A stretch of 41,055 nucleotides of DNA from JBGPIT01 sp041485125 (GCA_041485125.1 JBGPIT010000005.1:1-41055); one strand, 5' to 3'. Positions 17,659-25,718 are shown, numbered from the stretch's first letter. Translations and numbers: made by a program. The notes: generated from the sequence alone by a model not told the origin.

Positions 17659-18783
17659 CTAGAACGACGGGAGCTTCGTCTTGGGCGGCGCATCCTGCGC
17701 GCCGTTCGAGGTCACGTAGGACGCCCGCACCCCGACCGGGTTGCGGTCCCACAGGTTGTAGAGCTTGTTCACGAGGCCGCTCTCGAGCACGTCCATGCTG
17801 CCGTCGCCGCAGCCGTCGAATTGGCTGAATGGGTCGGCGCGGTTCATCTGGACGGTGAGCTTCGGCAGGCCCTCGGGCGCATAGGGCCACGGCCACGCGG
17901 TCGAGAGCAGGCCGTGGAAGCTGATGTTGCCGATGTGGTTGGTGAGGAGCTGGTGGGTGTGGCCGTGGATCACGGTCACGTTCTTGAACGGCTGGAGGAT
18001 CGCCTGCACCTCGTCGGCGTCCTCGGTCCAGAAATTCCACGGGCGATAGTACTTGTAGAGCGGCGAGTGCGAGAAGACGATCAGCGGCGTCGACTTGTCG
18101 ACCTTCGCGAGGTCGTTCTTCAGCCACTCGCGGCCCTGCTCGCCGACCTCGAAGCGCGACTGCACGCCGTTGTCGAGACCGGCGACGGTGTGCATGCGCT
18201 CCTCGGGCGTCATCTTGCGCTCGGTCCAGAAGTCCTTCTCTTGCACGCTCATGATGGTGACGAAGTGCACGCCCTTGTGGTCGAAGGAGTACTGCTCGGG
18301 CCCGAAGAGCTCCTTCCAGTACGCGCCCATGTCGAGGAACCAATCGTGCTCGCCGACCATCATCTTGATCGGCGCCTTGACGTTCTTGAGGATGCCGCGA
18401 CCGAGATCGAGCTCGGCCTTCTGCCCGAGCTGCGCCAGGTCGCCGCCCATGAGGACGAAGTCGGGCTGGGGATCGAGCGCGTTGACGTCGTCGACGGCCT
18501 TCAAGATCGCGCGCACGAAGCGGTCGTTCAGCTTGCGTTGGTAGAGATGTGTGTCGGAGATGTAGGCGAAGGTGAACGGCGGCTTGTCGCCCGGCGCGTC
18601 GGCCGCCTGCGCGACCTCGACGAGCTGAAAGCTCTGCGGCGTCACCAGGCCGCGCCCGAGCGCCGCGGCCGCCGAGAGGCCGGCAAGGCGCATGAAGCCG
18701 CGACGGGAGACGTGCTGCAGGCCCGCGAAGAACGCGTCGCGCTCCTCGTAGTGCTTGGTCTCGATGCTCTTGCGCTTACTCAT
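17659..18783 (-). CDS. Tat-exported calcineurin-like metallophosphoesterase
   Basis: The 374-residue protein starts with a twin-arginine signal (SRRGFMRLAGLSAAAALG, residues ~25-45). It then has all five metallophosphoesterase blocks: YISDTHLYQ, LMGGDLAQLGQ, MVGEHDW, VFSHSPLYKYY and VIHGHTHQ. These bind a di-metal centre in cyclic-nucleotide phosphodiesterases, phosphatases and nucleotidases. The second block has D-L rather than the common D-x-x-x, and block three has GEHDW instead of GNHD, a variation seen in many members. Tat export implies that it is folded, probably metallated, before reaching the periplasm. Its start overlaps the peroxidase stop by eight bases (ATGAGTAA) and it ends 13 bases before the cytochrome gene, so all three are coupled. 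The substrate is unknown. Confidence 0.88.
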   Translation of the reverse strand: MSKRKSIETKHYEERDAFFAGLQHVSRRGFMRLAGLSAAAALGRGLVTPQSFQLVEVAQAADAPGDKPPFTFAYISDTHLYQRKLNDRFVRAILKAVDDVNALDPQPDFVLMGGDLAQLGQKAELDLGRGILKNVKAPIKMMVGEHDWFLDMGAYWKELFGPEQYSFDHKGVHFVTIMSVQEKDFWTERKMTPEERMHTVAGLDNGVQSRFEVGEQGREWLKNDLAKVDKSTPLIVFSHSPLYKYYRPWNFWTEDADEVQAILQPFKNVTVIHGHTHQLLTNHIGNISFHGLLSTAWPWPYAPEGLPKLTVQMNRADPFSQFDGCGDGSMDVLESGLVNKLYNLWDRNPVGVRASYVTSNGAQDAPPKTKLPSF

Positions 18784-20059
18784 AGGTCGTTCCTGTCCTC
18801 ACGAGGACGCCGATCGGCGCCGGCTTCGCCGGGTCGGGGCTCGGCGCGAGGTCGCCGAAGTCGCCCTTCTTGCCCATCGCCGCCTCGACGTCGCGCTCCG
18901 GGCGGACGTTCTTGCGGCCGCGCTGGCGCGTCATCTCCTTGGCGGAGAGCGCGGTGACCTTGTCGCCGCTGAGGGTCGCCATGAACGCCACCACGTCGTC
19001 GATCTCGGACTCGGTGAGGCCGAGGCGCTGCATGCCGCCGTCGAGGTTGGGATTCGGGATGCCGCCCTTGTTGTAATGGTCCATCACGTCCCACAAGGTC
19101 GCGAGCGAGCCGTCGTGCATGTAGGGCGCGGTGACGGCGATGTTGCGCAGGGTCGGCGTCTTGAAGGCGCCGATGTCGTTGGTGTGCTTGGTGACGAGGA
19201 AACGGCCGAGCTCGGAGAACTCGGTCTGGATCGCGAGCTCGTCGATCTGCTTCATGTCGCCGCTGCGGACACTGGTGGCGGCGCGGCGCGCGAGGTCGAT
19301 GAAGTTGGTCTTGTGCGCGGCGATGCCGATGTTGTGGAACTTCTGATCGGAGAAGAGCGGGCTCACGGTGCTGAAGGCGTGACAGCTGTTGCAGCGCGCC
19401 TTGCCGTTGAAGAGGCCCCAGCCGCGTTTCGCCGCGGCGTCGATCGCGTTCGCGTCGCCCTGGACGAAGCGGTCGAAGGGCGCGTTGCCGCTGAACTGCA
19501 TGCGTTCGAAGGCGGCGACCGCGACGGCGTAGTCGTCGAAGGTCGGATCGCGGCCGAACACGGCTTGAAACTCGGTCACGTAGGTCGGGATGCTGCGCAG
19601 CTTGGCAGCGACCGCGTCGCCGTCCTTCATGCCCATCTCGATCGGGTTCGTGATCGGCAGCTTCGACTGGTCCTCGAGCGTCGCGGCGCGCCCGTCCCAG
19701 AACTGCGTCGCGTTGAACATCGCGTTCAGGACGGTCGGGCTGTTGCGCTGCCCCCTCTCCTTCGGCGCGGTGACGCCTTCGGCGAGGGGCTTGTGGTCGA
19801 CGAAGCCCGCCGCCGGATCGTGGCAGGTCGCGCACGAGACCTTGCCGTTCGACGACAGGCGCGTGTCGTTGAAGAGCTTCCCGCCGAGCGCGACCTTGTC
19901 TTTGGTCGGCTCGCCACCCGGCGGCACGCTCAAGTCGTAGAGCATGGGCGAGACGCCCAGCGGCAGATTCGGCGGTGCGGCGAGCGTGGTGGACGCCGCG
20001 ACCAGGGCGGCGATCGCAAACGCGCCGTACAGCGCACGTCGGACTCTCTCAGTGGACAT
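18776..20059 (-). CDS. Di-haem cytochrome c peroxidase (MauG/CcpA family)
   Basis: From ATG 20059, preceded by a GGAGG-type ribosome-binding site, the protein is 427 residues with a signal peptide ending near TTLAA. It has two haem c sites: CATCHDP at residue ~75 and CNSCHAF at ~222. The downstream block PYMHDGSLATLWDVMDHYNKGG is typical of bacterial di-haem peroxidases. Family members reduce H2O2 with electrons from small cytochromes, or in MauG oxidise protein side chains. The gene heads a three-gene operon ending in a mono-haem cytochrome, which fits as the electron partner. It shares a ~190-base divergent promoter region with the LLM oxidoreductase. Peroxidase versus MauG-type chemistry cannot be settled without the distal haem ligand. 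Confidence 0.9.
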   Translation of the reverse strand: MSTERVRRALYGAFAIAALVAASTTLAAPPNLPLGVSPMLYDLSVPPGGEPTKDKVALGGKLFNDTRLSSNGKVSCATCHDPAAGFVDHKPLAEGVTAPKERGQRNSPTVLNAMFNATQFWDGRAATLEDQSKLPITNPIEMGMKDGDAVAAKLRSIPTYVTEFQAVFGRDPTFDDYAVAVAAFERMQFSGNAPFDRFVQGDANAIDAAAKRGWGLFNGKARCNSCHAFSTVSPLFSDQKFHNIGIAAHKTNFIDLARRAATSVRSGDMKQIDELAIQTEFSELGRFLVTKHTNDIGAFKTPTLRNIAVTAPYMHDGSLATLWDVMDHYNKGGIPNPNLDGGMQRLGLTESEIDDVVAFMATLSGDKVTALSAKEMTRQRGRKNVRPERDVEAAMGKKGDFGDLAPSPDPAKPAPIGVLVRTGTTYE

Positions 20060-20251
20060 CGAACCCCCCCCTCCGTGTCGATGTCGTTGCATTCGCGAGC
20101 GCGAATGATCGAGCGGCGCGAACGGCGATGGCATAGCGGCTGGTCCGGTGGGTCGCAAGTGAACGCGCGATCGTCGCGCGTCCGCATTTGTCTGAGCGGC
20201 GCGTGCGGCCTAGCGTGAACGCCGTATGTAGTCAGACGAGGAGGGTTCGCG

Positions 20252-21085
20252 ATGAAGCTCGGCATGTACCTCCGCAACATGGGTCCACAATCGACCCGCG
20301 CGATGCTGCTCGCGTGCGCGCGTGCCGCGGAGTCGGCGGGCATCGACGATCTCTGGGTCGCCGATCACATCGCGATCCCGCCCGACGACGCCGAAGGCTC
20401 GGGCGGCCGCTACCTCGATCCGCTCGCGACGCTCGCGTTCCTCGCCGGCGCGACCGAGCGCATCGGGCTCGGCACCGGCGTCCTCGTCTTGCCGTATCGT
20501 CCGTCGCTTCCGACCGCGAAGTGGGTGGCGACGATTCAGGAGCTTTCCGGGAACCGCGTCTCCTTCGGCGTCGGCGTCGGCTGGATGCAAGCGGAGTTCC
20601 GCGCCGTCGGCGTGCCGTACGCCGAGCGCGCCCGCATCACCGACGCGACGCTCGATCTCATCGGCCGCTGCTTCGCCGCCGACGAGGTCGAGGCGAACGG
20701 CCAGCGTTTTCTCTTCCTGCCGCGCCCGCCGCGGCCGCCGATCCTCGTCGGCGGCGCCCCGCCGCACGCGCTCCGTCGCGCCGCGCGCTACGGCGACGGC
20801 TGGATGCCGATGGCGGGCGGCGACCCGGAGGCGCTCCGCCCGGCGATCGCCGAGCTGCGCCGCCTGTTCGCGGAAGCCGGCAAGCCGGCGCCGCACGTCG
20901 TCGTGCTGACGAGCCTGCCGATCGACGAGCCCGCTGCCGCGATCGCGCGCGTCCGCGCGTTCGCCGACGTCGGCGCGACCGGCCTCGTGCACTCGTCACG
21001 CTACGCCGACGCCGCCGAGTTCGCCCGACACGCCGAAGCGCTCGGGCGCGACGTGAAACCGGCGGTGGCGGGCGCCGGCAAGTAG
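20252..21085 (+). CDS. LLM-class (luciferase-like) F420/flavin oxidoreductase
   Basis: The 277-residue protein is a TIM-barrel of the bacterial luciferase-like family. Typical blocks are AAESAGIDDLWVADHI near residue 25, ERIGLGTGVLVLPYRPSL near 70, VSFGVGVGWMQAEFRAVGV near 105, and PPILVGG...ALRRAARYGDGWMP near 165. The GVGVGW...EF block and the GDGW turn are common in the TIGR03619-type actinobacterial/proteobacterial LLM group, which usually uses coenzyme F420. A GAGGAGG ribosome-binding site lies about eight bases before ATG 20252. The substrate is unknown. It ends convergently 11 bases from the selenoprotein gene and is not in its operon. Confidence 0.85.
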   Translation: MKLGMYLRNMGPQSTRAMLLACARAAESAGIDDLWVADHIAIPPDDAEGSGGRYLDPLATLAFLAGATERIGLGTGVLVLPYRPSLPTAKWVATIQELSGNRVSFGVGVGWMQAEFRAVGVPYAERARITDATLDLIGRCFAADEVEANGQRFLFLPRPPRPPILVGGAPPHALRRAARYGDGWMPMAGGDPEALRPAIAELRRLFAEAGKPAPHVVVLTSLPIDEPAAAIARVRAFADVGATGLVHSSRYADAAEFARHAEALGRDVKPAVAGAGK

Positions 21086-21096
21086 CGCGTGCGCCG

Positions 21097-21621
21097 CTAG
21101 CGCGCCGTCAGCGCCGCGATCACCGCGTCGAGCGCGCCGTCCGCGAGGGCGGTCATCTCGGCGTCGGTGCGGTCTTGGATGGGGTGCGGCACGAAGACGC
21201 GCGCGACGTCGGGCATGCCGAGCGCTTCCGACTGCACGCGGGCGGCGTCGCGGAACTCGTCGGAGGCGACGAAGACCGCCGGTGTGCCCTCAGCCTCGAA
21301 CCAACAACTGTCGTGCACACTGCACGTCGTGCACGACCCTCAATCGGCGAGCGCCTCGATGACGAAGTCGCACTTGACGGCGATCTCGCGTCGCAGATCC
21401 TGCGGCGCGGGCTTGGTGAAGGTCGGCTTGGCGTAGCGCTGCACCTCGAGCCCGCGCTCGCGCAGGCGCGCCTCGAGGCGGTCGAGGAAGACGTCGCCGC
21501 GCGCCTTCCGGATGTCGAGGAGCGCGACGGTGCCGTGCAGCGCCGCGGGCCGGCGCGTCGGCATCCGCCGTACCGGCGTGCTCTCATCGGTGGGGTCGAG
21601 GACGATCTTGTCGGCGCTCAT
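21097..21621 (-). CDS. UGSC-family selenoprotein (in-frame UGA at 21340-21342)
   Basis: The frame from ATG 21621 reaches TGA at codon 94 and continues open for 80 codons to TAG 21097. The codons after TGA read Gly-Ser-Cys, giving the U-G-S-C motif that names this family (thioredoxin-like redox motif; other members have C-G-S-C). Sequence on both sides is protein-like: CDFVIEALAD before the UGA, and TTC, DSCWFEAEGTPAVFVASDEF, MPDVARVFVPHPI after it. Read through, the protein has 174 residues, the usual family length as I recall. A SECIS-like stem begins two bases after the UGA. Cys97 would pair with Sec94, and Cys100 is close by. The gene follows a redoxin-fusion gene by 66 bases on the same strand. 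The enzyme activity is unknown. Confidence 0.9.
21310..21337 (-). promoter_or_regulatory. SECIS-like stem-loop after the Sec codon
   Basis: In the mRNA, GTCGTGCAC (21337-21329) pairs perfectly with GTGCACGAC (21318-21310) across a ten-base loop that begins with G. The stem starts two bases after the UGA. A stem-loop with a G at the start of its apical loop just 3' of UGA is the bacterial SECIS layout recognised by SelB. The UGA-to-loop distance (11 bases) is shorter than the range I recall for known elements, and the 5' arm is also part of a palindrome, so alternative folds exist. Confidence 0.6.
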
Positions 21622-21687
21622 CGATTCACCTGTTCGCGGATAAAGCCGATCACTCGCGACGATGCAAGCCGCTACTCGCGTCGTGCC

Positions 21688-23337
21688 CTAGAGCTCGATC
21701 TTCCGCGTCACCATCTGCGAGCCCATCTCGCCCGCGACCCAGCCGCCGATGATCGCGGAGAACATGCCGGCGTCGCTGCCGGCGACGACGATCGTCAGCT
21801 GGTCGTCGGTGCGGAACTTCGAGAGCGGCGTCGCGAGCAGCGCCTCCGGAATCTCGGCGCCGAGACCGAGCACTTTCGGCGGAATGCCTTCGGCGCACTG
21901 CGCGTCGGGGAGGAGCTCGCGGAGCGGCCGCGCCGTGAGCTCGCGCACGGCGGCGCGGATCTCGGCCTTGCCCCAGCCGTCGCCCGAGAGCTTCTGCACG
22001 TGCTCCGGTGCGAGCACCAAGACGGCGTCGACGTAGCCGTAGAGCTTCGGGTGCATCACGGTCGCGAGCGCCTGCGCGAGCGACGTGACCAAGCTCCGCG
22101 CGCTCCGACTCGCCTGGTCCATGATCGCGCGCGGCGCCTCGGCGGCGAAGAGCGTCACCGTCGAGTCGCCGGGCGCGAAGCCGCGCTCGACGTGGAGCGG
22201 CTGCCAGGGATTCGCCTCCTCGTTCTCGGCGAAGCAGTAGGTGTACTTGCCGGGATGGCCGAGCGTGCTTTTGTCGATCTCGCCGGGACGGCCGCCGCCG
22301 ACGTTGCGGATCACCAGCGGCAGGGCACGACCGATCGTCGCGTTGGCGCGGTTGCCCTGGCCGAGCGCGTTGTGGCCGGCGTTCATGCCGATCGCGCGCC
22401 GCACCGGACCGTTCACGATGATCAGCGGCGCCGGGAAGTAGGTCGTCGCGACGACGCCGTGCAGGTTGAAGCGCTCGTCGCACGCGGCCTCGATGCTGGC
22501 CAGCACGACCGGGAAGTACTCGGGCTTGCAGCCCGCCATCACCGCGTTGATCGCGACCTTCTCGACGGTGACCGGCACCAGGTTCGGCGGCACCAGCGCG
22601 ACCACCTCGTCGGGGGCGCGGCGGGTCGCGTCGAGCATGCGCATCACGCGCCCTTCGGTCGGCGGCACGATCGGCAGACCATCGGTGAGACCGCGGTCGA
22701 AGAAGAGCTCGAGCACGTCGTCGAGATCGCCGACCTCGACGCGGCGGGCGCGGAGCACACGCGTCGCGCGCCGTGCGTCGAGTCGTGCCGCGACCGCCGG
22801 ATCGAGACTGCGCGAGCCGCAGCCGGGCCGGAAGTCGGGGAGCCCGCGCGCGAGCGACGTCGCGACCGCCGGCGGCTCTTCCAAGTTGCCGGCGGCGGAT
22901 CGGCCGAGTCGATCGACGGCGCTCGCGATGAGCGCGTCGAAATCCGCCCGCGCCCAGCCGTCGAAGGCCGCCACGACGCGGCCGTCCCCGCCGGCGAGGA
23001 TCAAGGTCGGGACGATCTCGATGCCGTAGTCGGCGGACACCTCGCACGCGGAGTCGTCGAGGACCGGGAAGGCGAGGCCGTGCTTCGCGACGAACGCCGC
23101 CGCGTCGGCCGGCGCGCTCTGCGTCACGCCGCGGACGCGCAGGCCGGCGGCGGCGAGCGTCTCGTGCACGCGCTGCACGACCGGCAAGACGAGCTCGCAG
23201 GTGGCGCAATCGTGCTTCCAGAAAACGAGCAGCTAGAGCGACGAAGCGGAGCCGCCGTCGGCGCCGAACCGTTGCGGCGCGCCGACGCGGTCGACGAGCA
23301 CGAAGGGTGGTGCGGTGTCACCGGGTGCGAGACGCAT
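21688..23337 (-). CDS. Redoxin-domain fusion protein, partner of the UGSC selenoprotein, interrupted by in-frame TAG
   Basis: The frame starts at ATG 23337 (MRLAPGDTAPPFVLVD, a typical redoxin/TlpA opening). It meets TAG at codon 35 (23233-23235) and resumes at once with LLVFWKHDCATCELVLPVV, the strand and CxxC (Cys44, Cys47) of the thioredoxin fold. EIVPTLILAGGDG supplies the cis-Pro. Residues ~205-549 form a large domain (DGLPIVPPTEGRV, AINAVMAGCKPEYFPVVLA, VNGPVRRAIGMNAGHNALG, MVTRKIEL end) that I cannot name. No ATG, GTG or TTG lies between the TAG and the CxxC motif. As written, no product contains the active site unless the TAG is read. The gene itself ends at a TAG. It could be a sense-to-amber mutation, a base error or a recoding event. 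The family's link to UGSC proteins is from memory. Confidence 0.75.
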
Positions 23338-23493
23338 CAGCGATCCTCGTCGGCGGCCATCCGCGACGCACTAGACTGCTCCGGCGTGCGACGCAACGAC
23401 TGGCTGCGGCGCTGTCCGGCCGCGCAGTGACGCGCAGCTGCGCGAGCCGCTACTGGATGAAGAGGCCCGACGCCGGGCCGCGTGCGAGCGGGA

Positions 23494-24471
23494 TCAGGAC
23501 TGCTTGCCGGCGGGATCGCGCGGCGCGGGCGACCAGCGCCCGTCGCGTCCGAGGGTGCCCTGGATGGCGCGATCGGCCTCTTCCATCTCTCTTGCCCAAT
23601 CGCGCGCCTTGCGCGGGGCCTGGAGGAACTCCTCGTAGAGCGGACGCGCGAGCTCGCGGCGACTGATGCCGGCAGGCGCGACCATGATGTCGATCTGCGC
23701 GCTCGCGAGGTCGAAGCCGCCGTGCACGATGTCGTCGGCGTCCATCTGGTACGCGCTGAGCGTCTGCTTCAACGCGCCCGCGTTGGTGCCGAAGCGGCGC
23801 GCTACCTCGTGGATATTCTGAATGCGGTAGCCGTCCTCGGCGGTGATGCCGAGATGGTAGGCGCAGAAGAGCTCGAAGCGATCGATCTCACCGCCCGGTC
23901 CCATCGGCGGCGGCGCCTCGGGTCGGCGCTGCGGGGGCTGCTGCGGCTGGCGCGGCCCGCGTGGTGGACGGCTGCCGCGCGGCCAACGCTGCGCGTTCGC
24001 GTATTGGCCGGCGCCGACGCCCGCCTGTTGTCCGACGCCGCCCGCGAAGCGGCGATCCGGCGGATTGCCGGGATTGCTCGGACGACGCCCCTGGCCCTGA
24101 CCTTCTTGCCAGCGACCACGACTGGCGTTCGGATTCGCACCGGGCCCGAAGCTGGAATTGCCGCGGCCCGCGAAGTTCGGATTGGCGCCCGGTCCGAAGC
24201 TCGAATTGTCACGGCCCGCGAAATTCGGATTGGCGCCGGGTCCGAAGCTCGAATTGCCGCGGCCGACGAAATTCGGGTTGGCGCCGCCACGGCGTGGCCC
24301 GCTACCTCCTGGACCACCTTGCCATCGCGGGGGAGGACCAGCCGGGGGGCCGATGTAACGCGGCTCGCTGGTCGGCTGTCCATCAGGTCCGGAACGCGGC
24401 TGCTGACCGGGCTGGCCAGATCCTTCGCGTGGTTCCCAGGGACGGCGTCGCCCTCTCCGTCTGCGACCCAT
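23494..24471 (-). CDS. Arg/Gly/Asn/Pro-rich repeat protein with conserved C-terminal helical domain
   Basis: From ATG 24471 the product is 325 residues (GTG 24516 would add 15). It opens with a very basic MGRRRRGRRRPWEPRE. A Gly/Pro/Asn/Arg-rich region to residue ~190 follows, containing three copies of a 16-residue repeat (GANPNFAGRGNSSFGP type). The last ~130 residues are different: FELFCAYHLGITAEDGYRIQNIHEVARRFGTNAGALKQTL looks like a helix-turn-helix-like helical domain, followed by more helices to QAPRKARDWAREMEEADRAIQG. RG-rich segments of this kind often bind RNA or drive phase separation. Nucleic-acid binding by both halves is an inference. I do not recognise the family. It stands alone, divergent from the VIT gene. 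Confidence 0.65.
   Translation of the reverse strand: MGRRRRGRRRPWEPREGSGQPGQQPRSGPDGQPTSEPRYIGPPAGPPPRWQGGPGGSGPRRGGANPNFVGRGNSSFGPGANPNFAGRDNSSFGPGANPNFAGRGNSSFGPGANPNASRGRWQEGQGQGRRPSNPGNPPDRRFAGGVGQQAGVGAGQYANAQRWPRGSRPPRGPRQPQQPPQRRPEAPPPMGPGGEIDRFELFCAYHLGITAEDGYRIQNIHEVARRFGTNAGALKQTLSAYQMDADDIVHGGFDLASAQIDIMVAPAGISRRELARPLYEEFLQAPRKARDWAREMEEADRAIQGTLGRDGRWSPAPRDPAGKQS
24131..24285. repeat. Three 48-bp tandem repeats inside the RG/NP-rich gene
   Basis: Units at 24131-24178, 24179-24226 and 24227-24274 are followed by an 11-base partial fourth. Each encodes 16 residues of GANPNF(A/V)GR(G/D)NSSFGP type. The units differ mostly at third positions, so the array is maintained in frame. 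Confidence 0.85.
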
Positions 24472-24581
24472 CTGGCTGACGACTATGCCTGAACGCCGAA
24501 CGTGCGTCGAGTTCACTTCAGTGGATATTTCCAGCTCGCCGGAGCTTGTCCGTCTGGGGTCGGTTCACTAGGGTCCCGCGA

Positions 24582-25281
24582 ATGTTGCGGTCGGCCGTCC
24601 ATTCCGAAGCGTCACACGTGCCGGGCGGCAACATCGTGCGCGAGATCGTCTTCGGTGCGAACGATGGCTTGGTCGCCGCGTTCGCGGTCGTCTCGGGCGT
24701 GCAGGCGCGTCGGTGCCCCCGCGTGTGGTGTTTCTCGCCGGTCTCGTCGAGCTGCTCGGCGGCACCGTGGCGATGGGCCTCGGCGGCTACCTCGCCGTCA
24801 AGAGCGAGCGTGAGTACTACCAGGCGGAGCGCCGTCGCGAGGAGCGCGAGGTCGATCTCTTTCCCGAGACCGAGCGCAAAGAGGTGAAGGACATCTACCG
24901 CAAGAAGGGCTTCGAGGGTGAGGTACTCGAGGCGACGGTCGCGCACGTGACCGCCGAGCGCGAGCGCTGGATCGAGACCATGATGCGCGAAGAGCTCGGT
25001 CTCTCACCCGATGCGCGCTCCCCCCTGGTCTCGGGCCTGGCGACCGGGGCCGCCTACGCCTGCGGCGCGGCGATGCCGACGTTGTCGTACGCGTTCCTGC
25101 CGGAGCGCGCCGCGTTCTACTGGTCGATCCGCTCACCCTCGCGACCCTGTTCGTCGTCGGCGCCGGCAAGACCGTCGCGACGGGGCGCTCGTGGTGGCGC
25201 TCGGGGCTCGAAGCCGTGCTGATCGGCGCCGCCGCCGCCGGCGCGACGTTCCTGGTCGGTTGGCTGCTCGGCGGCGCGTGA
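24582..25281 (+). pseudogene. VIT1/CCC1-family iron/manganese transporter, two frameshifts
   Basis: Three successive frames together encode a VIT/CCC1 family membrane transporter of ~233 residues. The parts are NIVREIVFGANDGLVAAFAVVSGV (frame 3, from ATG 24582), PPRVVFLAGLVELLGG...YLAVKSEREYY and its acidic cytoplasmic helix insert (frame 2), and LTLATLFVVGAGKT...VGWLLGGA (frame 1, stop 25279-25281). Each break is repaired by adding one base in a short run: a G near 24704-24705 and a C near 25129-25130. Repair restores VQGASVPPRVV and WSIPLTLATLF, which fit the family. Intact members move Fe2+ or Mn2+ out of the cytosol. Both breaks are single-base losses in the same direction, so either a decaying gene or consensus sequencing errors could explain them. 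Confidence 0.8.
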
Positions 25282-25302
25282 TCAATTCGAAGGAGGAATA
25301 CC

Positions 25303-25707
25303 GTGTGGAATGACTTCAAAGGTTTTCTGCTGAAGAGCAACGCCTTCGCGCTCGCCATCGGCGTGATCATCGGCGCCGCGACCGGCAAGGTCGTCACCGG
25401 CCTCGTCGAGGATCTGCTGATGCCGGTGGTCAGCTTGATCATCCCGAGCGGCAGCTGGCGCGAGGCGCAGCTGGTGCTGAGCCAGACGACGGGTCCCGAC
25501 GGCAAGCCGGTCGTGAACGCGATCAAGTACGGCGCCCTGTTCGGCACGCTCATCGACTTCGTGATCATCAGCTTCGTGGTCTATCTCATCACCAAGATGG
25601 TGATGCGTCCGGCGCCGGCACCGAACACGAAGGTCTGCTCCGAGTGCAAGGAAGTGGTCGCTGCCGACGCGCGCCGCTGCAAGTGGTGCACGGCGCCGGT
25701 CGCGTGA
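25303..25707 (+). CDS. mscL: Large-conductance mechanosensitive channel with zinc-ribbon tail
   Basis: The 134-residue protein has the MscL order: an amphipathic N-terminal helix (WNDFKGFLLKSN), pore-lining TM1 (AFALAIGVIIGAATGKVVTGLVEDLLMP), a periplasmic loop, then TM2 (LIDFVIISFVVYLITKMV). It opens under membrane tension to release solutes in osmotic downshock. The usual C-terminal helical bundle is replaced by a short zinc ribbon, CSEC (Cys112, Cys115) and CKWC (Cys126, Cys129), which should bind one zinc on the cytoplasmic side. The start is GTG 25303, eight bases after AAGGAGG. It begins 21 bases after the VIT gene, so the two were probably co-transcribed. Confidence 0.93.
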   Translation: MWNDFKGFLLKSNAFALAIGVIIGAATGKVVTGLVEDLLMPVVSLIIPSGSWREAQLVLSQTTGPDGKPVVNAIKYGALFGTLIDFVIISFVVYLITKMVMRPAPAPNTKVCSECKEVVAADARRCKWCTAPVA

Positions 25708-25718
25708 GGGCGTAGCGA

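Noticed and set aside
21340..21621. Stand-alone 93-residue protein ending at TGA 21340
   Set aside because: The same frame stays open after the TGA with the GSC motif and conserved-looking sequence, so it is the N-terminal part of the selenoprotein.
23233..23235. Pyrrolysine or general amber recoding at the redoxin TAG
   Set aside because: TAG is a normal stop in this window, including this gene, the selenoprotein gene, the LLM gene and the GH39 gene, and nothing like a Pyl insertion signal is visible.
20188..23430. 1,080-codon forward open frame across the LLM gene and antisense to the UGSC operon
   Set aside because: The composition is that of antisense GC-rich DNA. It covers both strands' real genes and contains no recognisable fold.
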